A DNA stretch of 22,968 nt from Dehalococcoidales bacterium. Its GTDB lineage: Bacteria > Chloroflexota > Dehalococcoidia > Dehalococcoidales > RBG-16-60-22. The position numbers and the translations under genes are program-made. How positions within the stretch are numbered: the stretch's first letter is position 1; every line of letters begins with the position of its first letter. Below the pieces are notes generated by a model. The model worked only from the letters and a program-made list of their open reading frames with translations. It was not told where the DNA came from and did no database searches. Shown piece by piece: positions 14,719 through 22,968 of the stretch. Where the stretch lies: NCBI GenBank assembly GCA_030603605.1, contig JAUVXN010000008.1, positions 1 to 22,968 of the forward strand, written 5' to 3'.

Positions 14719-15443
14719 TGCTCAACAGGAAAGTTAATAGAGGTATTATTCTAGCGGCTGGTGATGGTGACCGCCTGGGCTCTCTGACTGCCATCCGTCC
14801 AAAGGTTCTGCTGCCAGTGAATGGCAAGGAACACTTAATAGGGTATCCTATTGAGGCATTGGCAGCCGCGGGAGTTCGTGACATCGCCATTGTGGTTGGT
14901 TACTTAGGAGATAGTGTAATAGAAGCGCTGGGCAATGGCGACGGCTTTGGTGTAAGACTGCAATATATTTACAACCCTGATTATCTCGGTGGGAACGCCG
15001 TCTCGGTAAGCAAAGTCAGGGCTTGGGCAGCAGGGGAGCCCTTTGTTCTTTGCATGGGTGACCACTTAATAGATAGGAAGATAGTAAAGCGCTTTCTGGA
15101 CAGGCAGAACTTCAATGAAACGCTGTGTGTTGACTTTGCCCCAGCAGACCGGCTTGATTTTGCTGAAGCAACCAAGGTTACTGTGGATAGCTCTGGCTAC
15201 ATTACGCACATCGGCAAGGAGTTGGCTTACTGGGATGGCCTCGATACCGGCGTGTTTTTGCTCACCGAGAAGTTCCTGGATGCTATAGACGAACTCTTCC
15301 CCAGGCTTGGCAGTGATATTGAAATCAGTGACGTTATCCGCTTTTTAGTTGGCCGGGGGCATCATTTTGATACCTGTGATGTTAGCGGCTGTTTCTGGGC
15401 AGATGTAGATACGGAGGAAGACCTGAAGCGTGTCACCGCATAG
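14715..15443 (+). CDS. Nucleotidyltransferase, MobA-like / sugar-phosphate type; candidate inositol-1-phosphate cytidylyltransferase
   Basis: The 242-residue protein has the NTP-transferase fold: signature GIILAAGDGDRLGSLTAIRPKVLLPVNGK (residues 10-38), the metal-binding GDH (about residue 112-114), LDTGVFLL and the late WADVDTEEDLKR. It would couple a sugar or polyol phosphate to a nucleotide and release pyrophosphate. Followed 9 bp later by a CDP-alcohol phosphatidyltransferase, it resembles the N-terminal half of archaeal and bacterial bifunctional IPCT/DIPPS proteins, here split. CTP and inositol-1-phosphate are thus guesses. The nominal GTG start at 14715 and an ATG at 14718 are adjacent; the ATG fits the TGATG overlap with the broken upstream gene. 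Confidence 0.88.
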   Translation: MMLNRKVNRGIILAAGDGDRLGSLTAIRPKVLLPVNGKEHLIGYPIEALAAAGVRDIAIVVGYLGDSVIEALGNGDGFGVRLQYIYNPDYLGGNAVSVSKVRAWAAGEPFVLCMGDHLIDRKIVKRFLDRQNFNETLCVDFAPADRLDFAEATKVTVDSSGYITHIGKELAYWDGLDTGVFLLTEKFLDAIDELFPRLGSDIEISDVIRFLVGRGHHFDTCDVSGCFWADVDTEEDLKRVTA

Positions 15444-15452
15444 GAAGAGTGA

Positions 15453-16103
15453 ATGGACACCGTATACGATGGCTACATCTCAAAACACGTTAACAGAAAA
15501 ATGTCAGAGCCGATGGCAAGGTTACTGGCAAAGACACGAGTAACACCCAATCAGATGACATGGGCGGCGTTCGGCATCGCCCTGCTGTCTTTTGTCAGCT
15601 TCATTCTTGGCCACAACATAATAGCCGGCATTTTAGTCCAGCTATCATCTATCGTTGATGGTATAGATGGTAGCCTGGCCCGGCTCAAAGGCGCGACCTC
15701 GGAGTTCGGCGGCTTTCTGGACTCCGTACTCGACCGGTATGCCGATATCCTAATAGTGCTGGGGCTAACCTTATGGTCTCTGGCCCATGAGACATATTCT
15801 GGCATCTGGCTGGCCGGCCTTCTAGCTATCACCGGCACCATTTGTATTAGCTATACCAGAGCGCGCATCAGCCCGAATCATCGGCATCTATTTGATAAAG
15901 GATTCAAGTCCCTGGCCTCACGTGATATAAGACTTTTCCTGATAATGCTCGGGGCGGTCATCGGGCAAGCCTACTTCTGTCTTATCGTTATCGCCGTTTT
16001 GACCAACGTAGTGGTTTTCTACAGGCTCATTTATATGTATAGATATCTAGGGCAAAAGGACAACCGATCCAAACCTGGCCCGCAAAATAGCGAAGATCCA
16101 TAA
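15453..16103 (+). CDS. CDP-alcohol phosphatidyltransferase family membrane protein (DIPP synthase-like candidate)
   Basis: The 216-residue membrane enzyme shows the exact family motif DG-x2-AR-x8-G-x3-D-x3-D between residues about 73 and 95 (DGSLAR, then GFLDSVLD). About five to six membrane segments follow. The N-terminal YISKHVNRKMSEPMARLLAKT and VTPNQMTW are usual in the group that includes di-myo-inositol-phosphate synthase and archaetidylinositol-phosphate synthase. It joins a CDP-activated alcohol to a second alcohol or phospho-alcohol, releasing CMP. It probably uses the product of the upstream gene. The acceptor (inositol phosphate or a lipid) is undetermined. GGAAGAG lies ahead of the ATG. 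Confidence 0.9.
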   Translation: MDTVYDGYISKHVNRKMSEPMARLLAKTRVTPNQMTWAAFGIALLSFVSFILGHNIIAGILVQLSSIVDGIDGSLARLKGATSEFGGFLDSVLDRYADILIVLGLTLWSLAHETYSGIWLAGLLAITGTICISYTRARISPNHRHLFDKGFKSLASRDIRLFLIMLGAVIGQAYFCLIVIAVLTNVVVFYRLIYMYRYLGQKDNRSKPGPQNSEDP

Positions 16104-16151
16104 AAATACCGCTAACCTCACTTTCAATTTGAAGTACTTTAGGGATGAGCA

Positions 16152-16781
16152 ATGATTATCCAGTGCGATTTTGATGGCACTATAACCACAAACAATCTTA
16201 GCGTTCTGCTTAGAGAAAAATATGCCTGCGGTGACTGGCAAAGGATTGACTCTGACTATCTTCACGGCTATCTGACTGTTGAGCAAAGCAATAAACTACA
16301 GTTTGCACTCATTAAAGAACCCAGGGAGAGACTGCAAGCGTTCGTTCGCCAGCACATTGAGCTGAGGCCGGGCTTTGTAGAGTTTGTCAGGTATTGCCAG
16401 GAGGGCGCTATCCCTTTTGCTATTGTCAGTAGCGGACTTGATTTTTACATTGAACCTGTATTAGCCGAGATTGGTATGCCGGATTTAGAATTACACTGTG
16501 GTCAGACCTCCTTCAGCTACGATGGCATTGACGTATCCTATTATGACCCTGATGGCAACATCATCGACCGGGGATTTAAGAAAAAGCATTTGACCTGGCT
16601 CAAGAAACGGGGCAAGAATATCATCTATTTAGGGGATGGACTCTCTGACCTGGAGGCAGCACGCCAGGCTGACCATGTATTTGCTACGGGCCACCTGCTG
16701 GATTTGCTCGGCACACAATCAATTGCCTGCAGCGCTTTTTCTGACTTTTACGATTTACTGCGTCAGGTTCGCCTTCTTTGA
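16152..16781 (+). CDS. HAD-superfamily phosphatase (SerB/MtnX-like, subfamily IB)
   Basis: In this 209-residue cytoplasmic phosphatase, motif I DFDGTIT has the nucleophile D6 and acid D8; motif II lies at VSSGLDFY; motif III lysine in GFKKKHLTWL; motif IV GDGLSDLEAA. The helical cap lies between motifs I and II, as in SerB and MtnX. It removes phosphate from a small phospho-compound. The gene is 48 bp after the phosphatidyltransferase. In the known di-myo-inositol-phosphate route a phosphatase is needed as the last step, which this enzyme could provide. Phosphoserine or 5-methylthioribulose-type substrates cannot be excluded, though no pathway partners are here. Confidence 0.88.
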   Translation: MIIQCDFDGTITTNNLSVLLREKYACGDWQRIDSDYLHGYLTVEQSNKLQFALIKEPRERLQAFVRQHIELRPGFVEFVRYCQEGAIPFAIVSSGLDFYIEPVLAEIGMPDLELHCGQTSFSYDGIDVSYYDPDGNIIDRGFKKKHLTWLKKRGKNIIYLGDGLSDLEAARQADHVFATGHLLDLLGTQSIACSAFSDFYDLLRQVRLL

Positions 16782-16982
16782 TACTTCAGTGCTTTTCGTT
16801 TAAGTTGTATCAGCACCTCTGCCACACAAAACAGAGTATTATATGCATTTAACAAATCACATAAAAAGATGAAATGTTAAATTAAGCAGATGGGACAATT
16901 CTTGGCAGGCACCACTAGCCACACCGGTCGAAGTTTATTACCACGGTTACCTCAGCTAATTGCCCTGCCCCTGATTCCTTGG

Positions 16983-18497
16983 TTAACGGGAAGCCCAAGA
17001 ATTCTGATCAGGTAGGCTAATGTACTTCTCAACAACTTTGCGGAAATGATAACCGTAGACACTGAGGCTTATTGAAATGGGGAATTTCCGTGGTTGCTTC
17101 AGTAGGGTCGAAAAGAACAGCTTCCAGTAGTATCTCCGTCCCTTTTCTCTGATACCCAAAAACCATATCGATTTTAAGAACGCCCTGATATGGTGAGATT
17201 GCAGTCTGCCGGCTTTTCTCCTACGAGGCTTATATTCCCTTAAGAATGCCTTGACCCGTTCGTAATATTGCTCGGGGGAATAGATCGTGTTGAGAATGTG
17301 CTTATAACCATCAATTAGTGTTTCATAGTTCATCTTGGGAATGAAGTTGAGTGAGCAGTCGGTATTGTTGCCAGTAAAAGCTTCTACCAACCGGTTCTCC
17401 CCTTTTAAACGCTGATGTAGTCTTGTACCCGGAGGGGCATTCAGTAGGCCAACCATCGCGGTAACAATACCGCTCTTTTGAATGAAGTTGATCTGATTTT
17501 TAAATATGTCAAGCGGGTCGCTATCAAAACCGACAATAAACCCTCCCTGTACTTCCATGCCGTAGTTTTGAATCTTCTTCACTGAAGCCACTAAATCACG
17601 ATTTTGATTTTGTAACTTGGCACATTCAACCAGGCTTTCCTCATTCGGGGTTTCAATGCCGATAAATACAGTACTGAACCCGGCAGCCACCATCAATTTC
17701 ATCAGCTCTTCATCATCAGCAAGATTTATGGACGATTCTGTAAACAGCGGAAAGGGGTGTTTCTTTCCTTTCCGCCACTCGATTATCGCCGGAAGTATTT
17801 CCAGCTTGAGTTTCTTCTTATTACCGATGAAGTTATCATCAACAACGAACACGCTATCCCGCCAGCCGCGGCGATATAGTTCTTCCAGTTCTGCCAGCAG
17901 CTGTTCCCTGTCTTTCGTTCGTGGCGTATGTCCGTTTAACAGGATGATATCGCAGAACTCACAGTTAAAAGGACACCCCCGCGAATACTGAACGTTCATT
18001 GACGAATAGGCCTTCATGTTGATGAGAGACCACAGTGGGATAGGGGTCTTGCTGATTTCCGGTCGCGTGTCTGAGGCATACACATGCCGGGCACACCCCT
18101 TCTCCAGGTCTTCCAAAAAGAGCGGCAGGGTGACTTCGGCTTCACCGAGGACAAAGTGGTCCACTCCATCAAAATCCTCATGACCGGTAGTAAAGAGGGG
18201 GCCTCCGGCAACAATTCTGGTGTTCTGTCCCTTACATCGGGTGATAACTTCCTTAACTGAATTCTGCTGCACCACCATAGCGCTGACAAACACGTAGTCA
18301 GCCCATTTGATATCATCGTCAGTCAGTCTGGTTACATTCATATCCACCAGTTTTTTCTCCCACCCACCGGGGAGCATAGCCGCGACAGTCAATAGACCCA
18401 GCGGCGGGAAGGCTGCCTTTTTGGAGATGAATTTTAAGGCGTGCTTAAAACTCCAGAAAGTATCCGGGTACTGTGGATATACCAGAAGAATTTTCAT
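16983..18497 (-). CDS. B12-binding domain radical SAM protein (DUF4070 type)
   Basis: The 504-residue protein contains an N-terminal B12-binding-like Rossmann domain (residues 1-140; KILLVYPQYPDTFWSF, LVDMNV, VVAGGPLFTTG), a radical SAM core with the cluster motif CPFNCEFC near residue 178, DDNFIGNK, IGIETPNEESLVEC, GFIVGFDSD, and a C-terminal DUF4070-like part. The B12-loop DxHxxG is absent, as in many members, so actual cobalamin binding is uncertain. It uses SAM reductively to form a radical and probably carries out a methylation or rearrangement of an unknown, perhaps lipid, substrate. It stands alone, convergent with the phosphatase gene and divergent from the UPF0182 gene. Confidence 0.92.
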   Translation of the reverse strand: MKILLVYPQYPDTFWSFKHALKFISKKAAFPPLGLLTVAAMLPGGWEKKLVDMNVTRLTDDDIKWADYVFVSAMVVQQNSVKEVITRCKGQNTRIVAGGPLFTTGHEDFDGVDHFVLGEAEVTLPLFLEDLEKGCARHVYASDTRPEISKTPIPLWSLINMKAYSSMNVQYSRGCPFNCEFCDIILLNGHTPRTKDREQLLAELEELYRRGWRDSVFVVDDNFIGNKKKLKLEILPAIIEWRKGKKHPFPLFTESSINLADDEELMKLMVAAGFSTVFIGIETPNEESLVECAKLQNQNRDLVASVKKIQNYGMEVQGGFIVGFDSDPLDIFKNQINFIQKSGIVTAMVGLLNAPPGTRLHQRLKGENRLVEAFTGNNTDCSLNFIPKMNYETLIDGYKHILNTIYSPEQYYERVKAFLREYKPRRRKAGRLQSHHIRAFLKSIWFLGIREKGRRYYWKLFFSTLLKQPRKFPISISLSVYGYHFRKVVEKYISLPDQNSWASR

Positions 18498-18510
18498 AAT
18501 ATTACTCTTA

Positions 18511-18546
18511 TTCTAATGTCCTTTGGAGTAAAAGTCCATGATGGGG
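18511..18546 (-). promoter_or_regulatory. Possible promoter of the radical SAM gene
   Basis: On the minus strand TGGACT is followed after 17 bp by TAGAAT, just before the gene's ATG at 18497. Each hexamer matches the sigma-70 consensus at four to five positions. The leader would be very short. Support is modest. Confidence 0.3.
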
Positions 18547-18656
18547 ATAAGGTGCAAACAAAATAGCTTTTAGCCGCTTTACAATAAGATGAAATGTTCT
18601 CCAGATAGCCGCGTAGGTCTCCATTACTAACCGGGATACTTTTCGCGAGTACGGCG

Positions 18657-18686
18657 TTGACCGATACGAATGGGATGTGTTATTCT
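18657..18686 (+). promoter_or_regulatory. Possible promoter of the UPF0182 gene
   Basis: ttgacc at 18657-18662 and tattct at 18681-18686 are 18 bp apart, matching sigma-70 at five and four positions. The rest of the 285-bp gap between the radical SAM and UPF0182 genes shows no gene. A coding-like stretch over the same bases makes the promoter uncertain. Confidence 0.35.
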
Positions 18687-18782
18687 GTCACTTACACTAG
18701 CTCCAAGTTCGTTCAATAACCCGGATGAGATGGAAGTCAGAGAGCAGCATAACCCTATCAGTCATGGCTTAGAAAGGTTGGG

Positions 18783-21563
18783 GTGAGTAGGTTGGATTCA
18801 CGACAATGGCAGCGCTGGTTTCCGGAAGATAAGGACGAGAAGCCCGCACCGCCGGCTAAGCACGGATGGACCACCACTAGAGTATTGTTAATAGTGGCTG
18901 GGGTTCTGGCTCTCTTTATTTTCCTAAATATCTTGAAGGGGTTCTATAGTGAGTGGCTCTGGTTCAGCAGTCTGGGTTATGGCAATGTCTTTACTACTAT
19001 CCTGAAGACCAAGGTGCTCGTCTTCTTCTCGGCAGCCATCATCTTTTTCATCTTATTTTTGGGGAACCTGGTGCTGGCGACACGCTTGGCACCCAAGACT
19101 GAGCCAAGTTTTTGGCCCTGGGCCATAGTGCGCCGTATACAGCCGATACTCAGGTGGAATGTTATCCTGGGAACATTACTGCTCAGTCTAATATTTGGTC
19201 TGGTAGCCCAGGGGAACTGGGAGGTCATGCTCCGGTTCTTCAACGGGCAGCCCTTTGGCATCACCGACCCGGTTTTCCATAGAGAGATTAGCTTCTACGT
19301 CTTCTCACTGCCTTTCCTTCAACTGCTGCGGGGCTGGCTCCTGGGGGCGCTGATAGTCACCCTTCTTGGCAGTGCCGGGGTATATCTTCTCAGCTATACG
19401 GTGCAGCGGCTCAAGTTCGACTTTGCCCGGCCGGTGTTAGCCCATATTGGTGGACTGGGTATAGCCATCCTGGGCCTTTTTGCCTGGGGTTACTGGCTTG
19501 GCATCTGGGAACTGGTCTTCTCCACACAGGGGGTAGTCTTCGGAGCCAGCTATGCTGATATGCATGCCAAGCTTCCAGCACAATGGATTCTTTTGGCAGT
19601 GGTACTCATCTTTATGGGGGTCATTCTGGTTTCCGTATTGCGGCGCAACTCTCGCTGGCTCCTCTACGGCGTCGGGGGATGGATAGTAGCTGCCATTATC
19701 GTCGGGGGTATCTTCCCCGGTCTGGTACAGCGCCTTCAGGTGCAGCCCAACGAGCTGGCTCTGGAGACGCCCTACATCGAGTATAATATCCAATTTACCA
19801 GAGAGGCCTTTGCTCTGGACCGGGTTGAGGAGCAGCCCTTTCCTGCGGAGGAGGCACCAAGCCCCCAAGACATAGCCCAAAACGAGGTGACCATCGACAA
19901 CATCAGGCTCTGGGACCATCGCCCGTTAAAGGACACCTATAACCAGATCCAGTCCATTCGACTCTACTATGACTTCCATGATGTTGATGTCGACCGCTAT
20001 ATCATCGATGGCGAGTACCGGCAGGTTATGCTATCGGCCCGAGAATTATCTGTGGAGAAACTGGCTGGAGAGGCGCAGACCTGGGTCAACCGTCAGCTAC
20101 AGTTCACCCATGGCTACGGTATTGCCCTGAGCCCGGTTAATGAGGTCAGTGCTGAGGGGCTACCTGTATTGCTGGTAAAGGATATACCCCCCGTTGGTGA
20201 CTTCAATATAGAGCGGCCTCAGATATACTTTGGTGAAAAGACGGATCATTACGTGATTGTGAAAACAAAGACCCAGGAGTTTGACTATCCTATGGGTGAT
20301 GAGAATATCTACGGTTACTACCAGGGCAAGGATGGGGTTAGCCTGGACAGTTTCATGCGCCGATTAGTCTATGCCTGGCAATTTGGTGACCTTAATATCC
20401 TTATCAGTGGCGAGCTAACCCCTGAGAGCCGGGTGCTCTATTATCGGAACATCACGGAGAGGGTGAATCACCTGGCGCCATTCTTGGAGCTGGACAGTGA
20501 CCCCTATCTGGTGATAACGGACGGAAGGCTATTCTGGATACAGGACGCCTATACCACCAGTGACCGTTATCCCTATTCTGAGCCGCTTGGGAGTATAAAT
20601 TATATTCGTAACAGCGTCAAAGTAGTTATTGATGCCTACGACGGCAGTGTGACTTTCTATGTCACTGACCCAGAGGATGCCTTGATACGAACCTATCAGG
20701 CCATCTTCCCCGACCTCTTCGTCCCCGCCGAGCAGATGCCCGAGTCGTTGCGAGTCCACCTCCGTTATCCCGAGGACATGTTCAATATCCAGGCCAAAGT
20801 CTACCAGACCTACCATATGCGTGATGCCCGGGTATTCTACAACAAGGAAGACCTGTGGGCTGTGCCCAAGGAGTTTTATGCCGGCAGAGAACAGCTTATG
20901 GAGCCCTACTACATTATCATGCGCCTGCCCGATGAGGAGAGGGAGGAGTTCCTGCTTATGTTGCCCTTCACCCCGGTGAACAAGAATAATACCATTGGCT
21001 GGCTTGCTGCCCGCTGTGATGGGGAAAACTACGGGAAGCTGCTTGCCTACCATTTCCCCAAGGAGCGGCTGGTGTATGGTCCCAGCCAGATCGAGAACCG
21101 AATCCAGCAGGATACCGTCATCACTGAGCAGCTTGCCCTGTGGGGTCGCGGTGGTTCTCGAGTTATCCGCGGCAACCTGCTGCTGATTCCTTTAGGCGAA
21201 TCCTTGCTATATGTGGAGCCGGTCTTCCTCCAGGCAGAGACCGGGGGGCTTCCACAGCTGAAGCGAGTTATTGTGGTTGCCGGTGACCGGATAGCTATGG
21301 AGCCTACATTGAAGGAGAGCATTGCGGCTATCTTTGGTGCTGAGGTACCACCGACTGAACCCCCCGTGGTCACCCCACCAGCTCCGCCAGAACCAGAGGA
21401 GCCGGTAGCTGCTGATATAGCTAACCTGATTGAGGAGGCTCAACGGCACTATAACAAGGCTCAGGAGTACCTCAAGGCAGGTGATTGGGCTGGCTATGGA
21501 AGAGAACTGAGTGCTCTGGAGGCGGTGCTGGACCGGCTGGCTGAACTCGCTGCTGAAGAGTAA
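18783..21563 (+). CDS. UPF0182 family large membrane protein
   Basis: The 926-residue protein is of usual UPF0182 (COG1615) length. Seven membrane helices occupy the N-terminal third (about residues 30-50, 75-98, 122-142, 175-200, 215-237, 268-286, 293-313). A large, probably extracytoplasmic domain follows, with conserved NIRLWDHRPLKDTYNQIQSIR, DGEYRQVMLSARE, LLVKDIPP, RYPEDMFNIQAKVYQTYH and FTPVNKNNTIGWLAARCD. A Pro/Glu-rich linker leads to a C-terminal helical repeat (HYNKAQEYLKAGDWAGYGRELSALEAVL). The function of this family is unknown. GTG start after AAAGG. It is monocistronic here. Confidence 0.93.
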   Translation: MSRLDSRQWQRWFPEDKDEKPAPPAKHGWTTTRVLLIVAGVLALFIFLNILKGFYSEWLWFSSLGYGNVFTTILKTKVLVFFSAAIIFFILFLGNLVLATRLAPKTEPSFWPWAIVRRIQPILRWNVILGTLLLSLIFGLVAQGNWEVMLRFFNGQPFGITDPVFHREISFYVFSLPFLQLLRGWLLGALIVTLLGSAGVYLLSYTVQRLKFDFARPVLAHIGGLGIAILGLFAWGYWLGIWELVFSTQGVVFGASYADMHAKLPAQWILLAVVLIFMGVILVSVLRRNSRWLLYGVGGWIVAAIIVGGIFPGLVQRLQVQPNELALETPYIEYNIQFTREAFALDRVEEQPFPAEEAPSPQDIAQNEVTIDNIRLWDHRPLKDTYNQIQSIRLYYDFHDVDVDRYIIDGEYRQVMLSARELSVEKLAGEAQTWVNRQLQFTHGYGIALSPVNEVSAEGLPVLLVKDIPPVGDFNIERPQIYFGEKTDHYVIVKTKTQEFDYPMGDENIYGYYQGKDGVSLDSFMRRLVYAWQFGDLNILISGELTPESRVLYYRNITERVNHLAPFLELDSDPYLVITDGRLFWIQDAYTTSDRYPYSEPLGSINYIRNSVKVVIDAYDGSVTFYVTDPEDALIRTYQAIFPDLFVPAEQMPESLRVHLRYPEDMFNIQAKVYQTYHMRDARVFYNKEDLWAVPKEFYAGREQLMEPYYIIMRLPDEEREEFLLMLPFTPVNKNNTIGWLAARCDGENYGKLLAYHFPKERLVYGPSQIENRIQQDTVITEQLALWGRGGSRVIRGNLLLIPLGESLLYVEPVFLQAETGGLPQLKRVIVVAGDRIAMEPTLKESIAAIFGAEVPPTEPPVVTPPAPPEPEEPVAADIANLIEEAQRHYNKAQEYLKAGDWAGYGRELSALEAVLDRLAELAAEE

Positions 21564-21609
21564 AGATAGCCGTTGGTTCTACATTCTGGCTTGTATTCTA
21601 TTTCCCAGG

Positions 21610-21833
21610 GTCAGGAGTTAGTAGCCGGGCTATAATAGACCTGACGGGTTCCGGTGAGGCGTCATAATCTGGCTGGGGAGCTACTGCTGCCCCGTCAAAA
21701 AGACTGCCTGCCGGCCCTCAGGTGGCCCGATTAAGGAAATTGGGGTTCTAGAGAAAGAAGCCCCGTATCAAGGAAGCAAGCATGGGCGGAGGGCACGGCC
21801 AATACTCACTGAGCCCGAATATTTTTGAAGGAG
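21610..21833 (+). ncRNA. Candidate IS110 bridge RNA region
   Basis: The 270 bp before the IS110 transposase contain no gene but a series of hairpins: gtcagg/cctgac (21610-21645), gggg/cccc (21675-21693), a 7-bp stem around cctg/cagg (21704-21725) and ggggtt/agcccc (21742-21764). IS110-group elements encode their bridge RNA in the noncoding end upstream of the transposase, and its loops pair with target and donor DNA. The identification rests on position and structure alone; loops were not matched to targets. Confidence 0.3.
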
Positions 21834-22968
21834 ATGACATTGATCAGGAGTGTTGGTATTGACCTCAGCCGTACCGGTAGCCATCAGGTTCGTTGCCTGG
21901 ATGAGCAGGCTAGGCCCTGCGACAGCTTCAGTTTTGACAGTACTCTGGAAGGCCTGGAGAACTTTGAGAAGCGTGTTTTCTTGAATGGTGACACGCCCAC
22001 CATTATTTTTGAGCCAACAGGTCTGGCCTGGATTCCCATGGCCGTCTATCTCCGGGCTCGCCATCCGGAATGCCAAATGGTGAAAGCAAGGCTGCAGAAG
22101 GTAGCTGCCCTCAGGAGATACCTTCGTAGCTATACCAAGAGCGACAGGGTAGACGGGCTCACGCTAGCCAAGATGCCTTTCATTGATGCCGAGCAATTGG
22201 ATGAAGCCTATCTTCCGCCAACTGAGTATCATTCTCTCCAGAGGCTGACCCGTCAGCGGGAGCGTCTCATGAAGAGCATAACTATTCGTAAGAACCGGAT
22301 AGGCTCAATAGTCAACGGGTATCTTCCTGACCTTCGAAAAGCTTTTTCCGATGAGTGGTCTGATCGGGCCAGGGCTTTCTACCGGCAGCGGCTAAATCCT
22401 TTCACCGTGGTCAGTGATGGCAAAAGCGCCCTCGAGACATTTTTGGTTAGTGTTAAGGCAAAGGGCGCCGTAACTGAATCCCATCGAGTGTATCAGGCCT
22501 GCCAGAAGCTCGCGGAGTTCTATGAGAAATCCAAGCCTGCTGGCATGATAGATGAGGACTTCTTTGATGATCTCCAGGATGAGATAGCCTGTGAGCTAAG
22601 GCTGATGGAAACTGAGGAAGCCGAGGCAGAAAGGGTATCAGTCCGAATTGAGGAACTCTACGGACATCTTCACCCGTCTGATTACCTGCGTTCTATTCCC
22701 GGGATTGGAGTGAGAACAGCCCAGGTCTTTCTGGCCATCATCGGCGATCCACACCGTTTCCGCAGTCAATCTGCCTTCGCTAACTGGACGGGCGTCGTTC
22801 CCGGAGCCAGACAATCCGCAGATACCGAGGGCAAGGGACTGAGAATGACCAAGGCAGACCCCTCAATGATGAAGCGAGCTCTATTTCAAGCCGGGGATAT
22901 TGGCCGCAGATACGACCCCCAGCTTGCTCATCTCTACTATCGGGAGATAGTGCACCATGGCAAGACTC
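21834..22968 (+). CDS. IS110-family transposase (DEDD), 3' end cut by window edge
   Basis: The frame is open for 378 codons to the window edge. The N-terminal RuvC-like DEDD domain has D10 (VGIDLS), E60 (IFEPTG), D104 and D107 (TKSDRVDG). A coiled helical segment follows, then the C-terminal transposase_20 region beginning at IPGIGVRTAQVFLAIIGD and running through FANWTGVVPGARQSADTEGKG, where the serine in RQSAD is the probable nucleophile. This layout is specific to IS110. The ATG at 21834 directly abuts AAGGAG; an in-frame TTG at 21840 has better spacing and may be the true start. The transposase would act with an RNA guide encoded in the noncoding end. Confidence 0.92.
   Translation, partial: MTLIRSVGIDLSRTGSHQVRCLDEQARPCDSFSFDSTLEGLENFEKRVFLNGDTPTIIFEPTGLAWIPMAVYLRARHPECQMVKARLQKVAALRRYLRSYTKSDRVDGLTLAKMPFIDAEQLDEAYLPPTEYHSLQRLTRQRERLMKSITIRKNRIGSIVNGYLPDLRKAFSDEWSDRARAFYRQRLNPFTVVSDGKSALETFLVSVKAKGAVTESHRVYQACQKLAEFYEKSKPAGMIDEDFFDDLQDEIACELRLMETEEAEAERVSVRIEELYGHLHPSDYLRSIPGIGVRTAQVFLAIIGDPHRFRSQSAFANWTGVVPGARQSADTEGKGLRMTKADPSMMKRALFQAGDIGRRYDPQLAHLYYREIVHHGKT

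Larger units (their letters stand above)
21564..22968 (+). mobile_element. IS110-family insertion sequence, right end outside the window
   Basis: This comprises the structured noncoding left region and the transposase. The left boundary is not defined, because IS110 elements lack clear terminal inverted repeats and target duplications; the start given is simply the first base after the UPF0182 gene. The right end lies beyond the window. Confidence 0.6.

Noticed and set aside
14715..15443. Phosphonate biosynthesis (PntC-like) reading of the nucleotidyltransferase
   Set aside because: No PEP mutase, phosphonopyruvate decarboxylase or aminotransferase is nearby; the phosphatidyltransferase partner fits the inositol-phosphate type better, though not proven.
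16866..18600. 13-base direct repeat aagatgaaatgtt on both sides of the radical SAM gene
   Set aside because: In about 23 kb several exact 13-mers are expected by chance, and no longer match or duplication scar surrounds these.
20529..21053. Long open frames antisense to the UPF0182 gene (174 and 160 residues)
   Set aside because: They lie fully inside a strongly conserved gene, have no ribosome sites and resemble no family.
1..22968. CRISPR arrays, tRNA or rRNA genes
   Set aside because: No regularly spaced repeats, cloverleaf-like segments or conserved rRNA stretches were seen on reading; a covariance search was not possible.

Overview
The window looks like a chromosomal stretch of an anaerobic bacterium, most likely a Chloroflexota (Dehalococcoidia-like) lineage. 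This is inferred from gene content only: an MtaA/UroD-like protein, a relic of a corrinoid protein, a liv-type ABC transporter with a lipoprotein binding protein, a B12-binding radical SAM protein and a large UPF0182 membrane protein. No rRNA or tRNA gene was seen, so the taxonomy is soft.

Left part (1-7150), all on the minus strand. The order of transcription is livK, livG, livF, livH, livM, a decayed corrinoid-protein tail, a uroporphyrinogen-decarboxylase-family protein, a short relic, and an iron-sulfur-type flavoprotein cut by the window edge. A 13-bp perfect hairpin separates livK from the rest of the transporter. A MarR-type regulator (7543-8031, plus strand) diverges from livK. The 392-bp region between them holds a perfect 8+8 inverted repeat, a 10-bp palindrome and a perfect but orphan Shine-Dalgarno sequence.

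Middle part (8257-13023), plus strand. An unusual cassette encodes a holo-ACP synthase, a phosphotransacetylase, a butyrate kinase, a small acyl carrier protein and a CocE/NonD-type serine hydrolase. Both the carrier and its modifying enzyme depart from consensus at their contact motifs. I infer a dedicated acyl-carrier route that ends in acyl-phosphate and ATP.

Mobile scar (13165-14475). A seemingly intact IS3-family element, with a canonical -1 frameshift heptamer, sits between the hydrolase and the next operon. To its right is the truncated and frameshifted 3' end of a gene whose stop overlaps the start of a nucleotidyltransferase. That operon (14715-16781) encodes a nucleotidyltransferase, a CDP-alcohol phosphatidyltransferase and a HAD phosphatase. 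It resembles a split version of the inositol-phosphate cytidylyltransferase / di-myo-inositol-phosphate synthase route.

Right part. A DUF4070-type B12-binding radical SAM protein (minus strand) diverges from a 926-residue UPF0182 protein (plus strand). The window ends inside an IS110-family DEDD transposase. The hairpin-rich 270 bp before it is a good place for a bridge RNA.
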